DNA of 7,925 nt from NCBI GenBank assembly GCA_024679435.1, contig JAIBDK010000097.1:1-7925 (forward strand), given 5' to 3'. The stretch is from Gammaproteobacteria bacterium. Its GTDB lineage: Bacteria; Pseudomonadota; Gammaproteobacteria; Arenicellales; Poriferihabitantaceae. The notes beneath the pieces were generated by a model. That model did not search any database and was not told the DNA's origin. It saw only the letters and a program-made list of their open reading frames with translations. The position numbers and the translations under genes were made by a program. Position 1 is the first letter of the stretch. Each line of letters opens with the position of its first letter. This document shows positions 5,919-7,925 of the stretch, in pieces.

Positions 5919-7181
5919 AAGTTTGAAATCAGACTTGAGTTTCTTTTTGACCGCGAGGTTTTTAAGACGAACGTAGTCCGGCAGACCATTTTTATAGGGC
6001 GGATAATCTTCGCCTTTCATCAATGGCAGAAGATAGTCTCGACATTTGTTGGTGATGCTAAAACCGTCTTTTGTGATGAAGTTTCGCGGCATCATTTTTT
6101 CAACGTTGGCCACCTTGCTGAGTTTGGCGGCGCCGATTTTCCACTTGTAAGGTTTATTGCTGATTCTTATAATGATTGGCATTACTGCATTTTCGCCCTT
6201 CACGGCAAGCTGAACGGCGGCTTTGCCTAACGCATAGGCCTGGTCCACATCGGTTTTTGATGCGATATGACGGGCAGCACGCTGCATATAATCTGCGACG
6301 GCCCAATGAAATTTATAACCCAGATCCTGTTTGACCATGTTGGCCACCACCGGCGCAACACCTCCTAACTGGGCATGACCGAAAGCGTCCACCAAGCCCT
6401 GATCTGCCAGGAAACGACCTTTTTTATCAGTAACTCCTTCTGAGACCACGACGGAAACGTAGCCAAACTCCCGGACTTTTGCTTTGACCTGGGCGATGAA
6501 TTTCTTGCGGTCGAACGGGATTTCAGGAAACAAAACGATAATTGGAATCGGCGTCTTCTCGTCCGACGCCATAGCCCCGGCAGCGGCAATCCAGCCCGCA
6601 TGTCTTCCCATCACTTCTATTACAAAAACCTTGGTAGATGTTTCCGCCATGGACGCGACATCAAAACTGGCTTCCCGAGTGGATACTGCAATATATTTAG
6701 CAACGGATCCGAACCCCGGGCAGTTGTCGGTGATCGGCAGGTCATTGTCTACGGTTTTGGGTACATGAATTGCCTGTATAGGATATTTCAATTTTTTGGA
6801 AAGTTGGGAAATTTTGTGGCAGGTGTCTGCTGAGTCCCCACCACCGTTGTAGAAAAAATAACCAATATCGTGGGCTGCAAAAACCTCTATCAGGCGCTCG
6901 TATTCACGGCGATTTTCTTCGACGCTTTTCAATTTGTATCGACACGAACCAAATGCTCCTGATGGGGTATAACGCAGTTTTGCGATTGCAGCCCGAGATT
7001 CCCGAGAAGTATCAATAAGATCTTCTTTTAAGGCCCCGATAATCCCGTTTCTGCCGGCATAAACTTTACCGATTTTTGCGGGATAGTTCCGGGCGGTTTC
7101 GATTACTCCGGCAGCCGAGGCGTTGATGACCGCGGTGACTCCACCGGATTGTGCATAAAAAGCGTTTTTAGGATTGCTCAT
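5916..7181 (-). CDS. pfp: pyrophosphate-dependent 6-phosphofructokinase
   Basis: A 421-aa cytoplasmic enzyme that reversibly phosphorylates fructose 6-phosphate using PPi instead of ATP. Enzymes of this type in methanotrophs also act on sedoheptulose phosphates. Fold markers are QSGGVTAVINA (11-21), the phosphate-donor loop NGGGDS (112-117), the catalytic PKTVDNDLP (141-149), EVMGRHAGW (189-197), VSEGV (246-250) and FGHAQLGG (267-274). PPi use is inferred from two positions: Asp116 where ATP enzymes have Gly (GGDGS), and Lys142 in PKTVDND where ATP enzymes have Gly (PGTIDND). Length also exceeds that of the roughly 320-aa ATP type. GGGDS is a slightly unusual variant, with Gly where Asp or Asn is more common. 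No Shine-Dalgarno sequence is visible before the ATG. The nearby hppA suggests a shared PPi pool. Confidence 0.93.
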   Translation of the reverse strand: MSNPKNAFYAQSGGVTAVINASAAGVIETARNYPAKIGKVYAGRNGIIGALKEDLIDTSRESRAAIAKLRYTPSGAFGSCRYKLKSVEENRREYERLIEVFAAHDIGYFFYNGGGDSADTCHKISQLSKKLKYPIQAIHVPKTVDNDLPITDNCPGFGSVAKYIAVSTREASFDVASMAETSTKVFVIEVMGRHAGWIAAAGAMASDEKTPIPIIVLFPEIPFDRKKFIAQVKAKVREFGYVSVVVSEGVTDKKGRFLADQGLVDAFGHAQLGGVAPVVANMVKQDLGYKFHWAVADYMQRAARHIASKTDVDQAYALGKAAVQLAVKGENAVMPIIIRISNKPYKWKIGAAKLSKVANVEKMMPRNFITKDGFSITNKCRDYLLPLMKGEDYPPYKNGLPDYVRLKNLAVKKKLKSDFKL

Positions 7182-7273
7182 TTGAATAAAATACGTGATT
7201 TAAAATAGTTTTTTGAAAGTTAGATATCACTAAAGTAAGTTTAGGTTCTAGCGAAATCGAAATTTATTGATGG
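7182..7273 (-). other. AT-rich spacer upstream of pfp
   Basis: These 92 bp separate the 131-aa gene from pfp on the minus strand. The stretch is AT-rich and should contain either a pfp promoter or an operon leader. I see no terminator hairpin, no -35/-10 pair with good spacing, and no GGAG-like ribosome site before the pfp ATG (the sequence just before it reads TATTTTATTCAA). Read-through from the upstream gene is therefore possible. Confidence 0.4.
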
Positions 7274-7669
7274 TTATGCCAGTTGACCAGATTTTCCTGA
7301 TTCATCGCTGTCATTATGATGATGTTCTCTTTGGTGATCGGAACGGGCATCCAGAACAGCCGTTACACATTCATGCAGCCCGGTATATTCCTCGTTGTCA
7401 GTTGCATGTTGTTCATGGGGTGTATAAAAAAACTGGGCTCTGAAACGGAACATACCAACTTTGAATGCCACGAAATTAGTGTTCTCCTCATGCCACAGGA
7501 CCGCCGGACAGGGCACTGTTTCACCTGTTCCGGGCTCCAGCACCAGATCGCAATCGGCGATCTGAATTTCCACTTCTTTATGGAAGTGTTTTCTCAGTAA
7601 ATCACGAATATAGTGGAGTTCAGAATCTGTAAATTCGGGTGTCAAAGTTTTGGTGAGTGACCTTATCAT
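7274..7669 (-). CDS. hypothetical protein with His/Asp-rich tail
   Basis: A 131-aa soluble protein that I do not recognise. Residues 1-105 look folded: an N-terminal helical segment (TDSELHYIRDLLRKHFHKEV, 14-33), then alternating strands including VPCPAVLWHEE (52-62) and FVAFKVGMFRFRAQFFYTP (66-84). There are three cysteines (40, 54, 101). The tail from about 107 is polar, with HQREHHHND at 112-120, and may be disordered or bind metal. There is no signal peptide or membrane helix. Coding status rests on length, lack of stops and protein-like composition; the start ATG (7667-7669) lacks a clear ribosome site. It is codirectional with pfp, 92 bp upstream, so a link to PPi or carbon metabolism is possible but unsupported by any motif. 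Confidence 0.7.
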   Translation of the reverse strand: MIRSLTKTLTPEFTDSELHYIRDLLRKHFHKEVEIQIADCDLVLEPGTGETVPCPAVLWHEENTNFVAFKVGMFRFRAQFFYTPHEQHATDNEEYTGLHECVTAVLDARSDHQREHHHNDSDESGKSGQLA

Positions 7670-7925
7670 AGGCGAGTTTACCGTATCTCAGTGAATGCGG
7701 GGCATCCTGGTCAACATTTTCCAGATTTTGGTATGTGTGTCTGCAGGGCATGAATTAATTGCCGGGTTTTCCTGATAAACGATAACTTGGGAGCAAGGGC
7801 ATGGTCTGGAATAGGCGGTATTGGGGGTTTCTGCCTGTCGGTCTAGTCTGGTATCGCGTAAAAGCTCTAATTTACTTGAATTTTTGGTCTAAACGGGTTA
7901 GATTCCGCAACCCTTTTGACGGCCA
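7670..7925. other. 256 bp with no supported gene
   Basis: All frames are broken by stops or too short to judge. On the minus strand two frames remain open for 17-18 codons from the right edge, ending in KF K-stop and QVN-stop, and could be the tail of a gene beyond the window, but no motif supports that. The segment presumably contains the promoter of the 131-aa gene, which I could not assign. A weak plus-strand promoter-like pair, TTGAAT (7876-7881) and TAGATT (7899-7904) at 17-bp spacing, matches consensus at 4 of 6 in each half. Confidence 0.35.

Noticed and set aside
7316..7600. 94-aa plus-strand frame with a lipoprotein-like stretch (VVSCMLFMGC).
   Set aside because: Antisense to the 131-aa minus gene; the cysteine-containing hydrophobic stretch lies about 35 residues in, not at an N-terminus, and there is no ribosome site.
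7891..7917. Hairpin GGGTT / AACCC (7895-7899, 7909-7913) followed by TTTT, considered as a terminator.
   Set aside because: The stem is only 5 bp with a 9-nt loop and a mismatch before the outer A-T pairs, and no upstream plus-strand gene needs it.

Overview
The window looks like chromosome from a gammaproteobacterium of moderate GC content. The strongest indication is the co-directional run dapF - DUF484 - xerC, a conserved gammaproteobacterial order whose last two genes are joined by a TGATG stop/start overlap. The rest points to an organism with a pyrophosphate-based energy economy: a membrane ion-pumping pyrophosphatase (hppA) and a PPi-dependent phosphofructokinase (pfp) lie within about 1.1 kb of each other. 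That pairing is known from methanotrophs and from sulfur-oxidising autotrophic gammaproteobacteria and symbionts. The sequence alone does not decide the genus.

Layout, plus strand. Positions 1-179 hold the 3' end of a gene I do not recognise; it does not look like lysA, the usual neighbour of dapF. Then come dapF (189-1025), a DUF484 gene (1135-1806, with an alternative start at 1069) and xerC (1806-2714). The HAD-hydrolase gene that often closes this operon is absent. A good sigma70-type promoter (2772-2800) then drives hppA (2848-4839), which ends at a strong rho-independent terminator (4860-4893). Just past it is a 71-codon remnant (4923-5135) of the C-terminus of a GT4-type glycosyltransferase. 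Its stop overlaps the start of an intact family 2 glycosyltransferase (5132-5893) by 4 nt.

Layout, minus strand. pfp (7181-5916) converges on the glycosyltransferase with a 22-bp gap that carries a weak hairpin. Upstream of pfp, in the same direction, is a 131-aa protein of unknown function with a His/Asp-rich tail (7669-7274). The last 256 bp (7670-7925) contain no gene I can support.

How the genes fit together. DapF makes meso-diaminopimelate for lysine and peptidoglycan, and XerC resolves chromosome dimers at dif with XerD. HppA couples PPi hydrolysis (or formation) to an ion gradient, while Pfp uses or makes PPi at the fructose-6-phosphate / fructose-1,6-bisphosphate step, so the two can share one PPi pool. 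The family 2 glycosyltransferase and the remnant look like the residue of a surface-polysaccharide or LPS-core locus. I found no tRNA, rRNA, CRISPR array, IS element or intact mobile element. I did not find a convincing undescribed system; the points most worth checking are the PPi module and its ion specificity, the glycosyltransferase truncation, and the two unrecognised genes.
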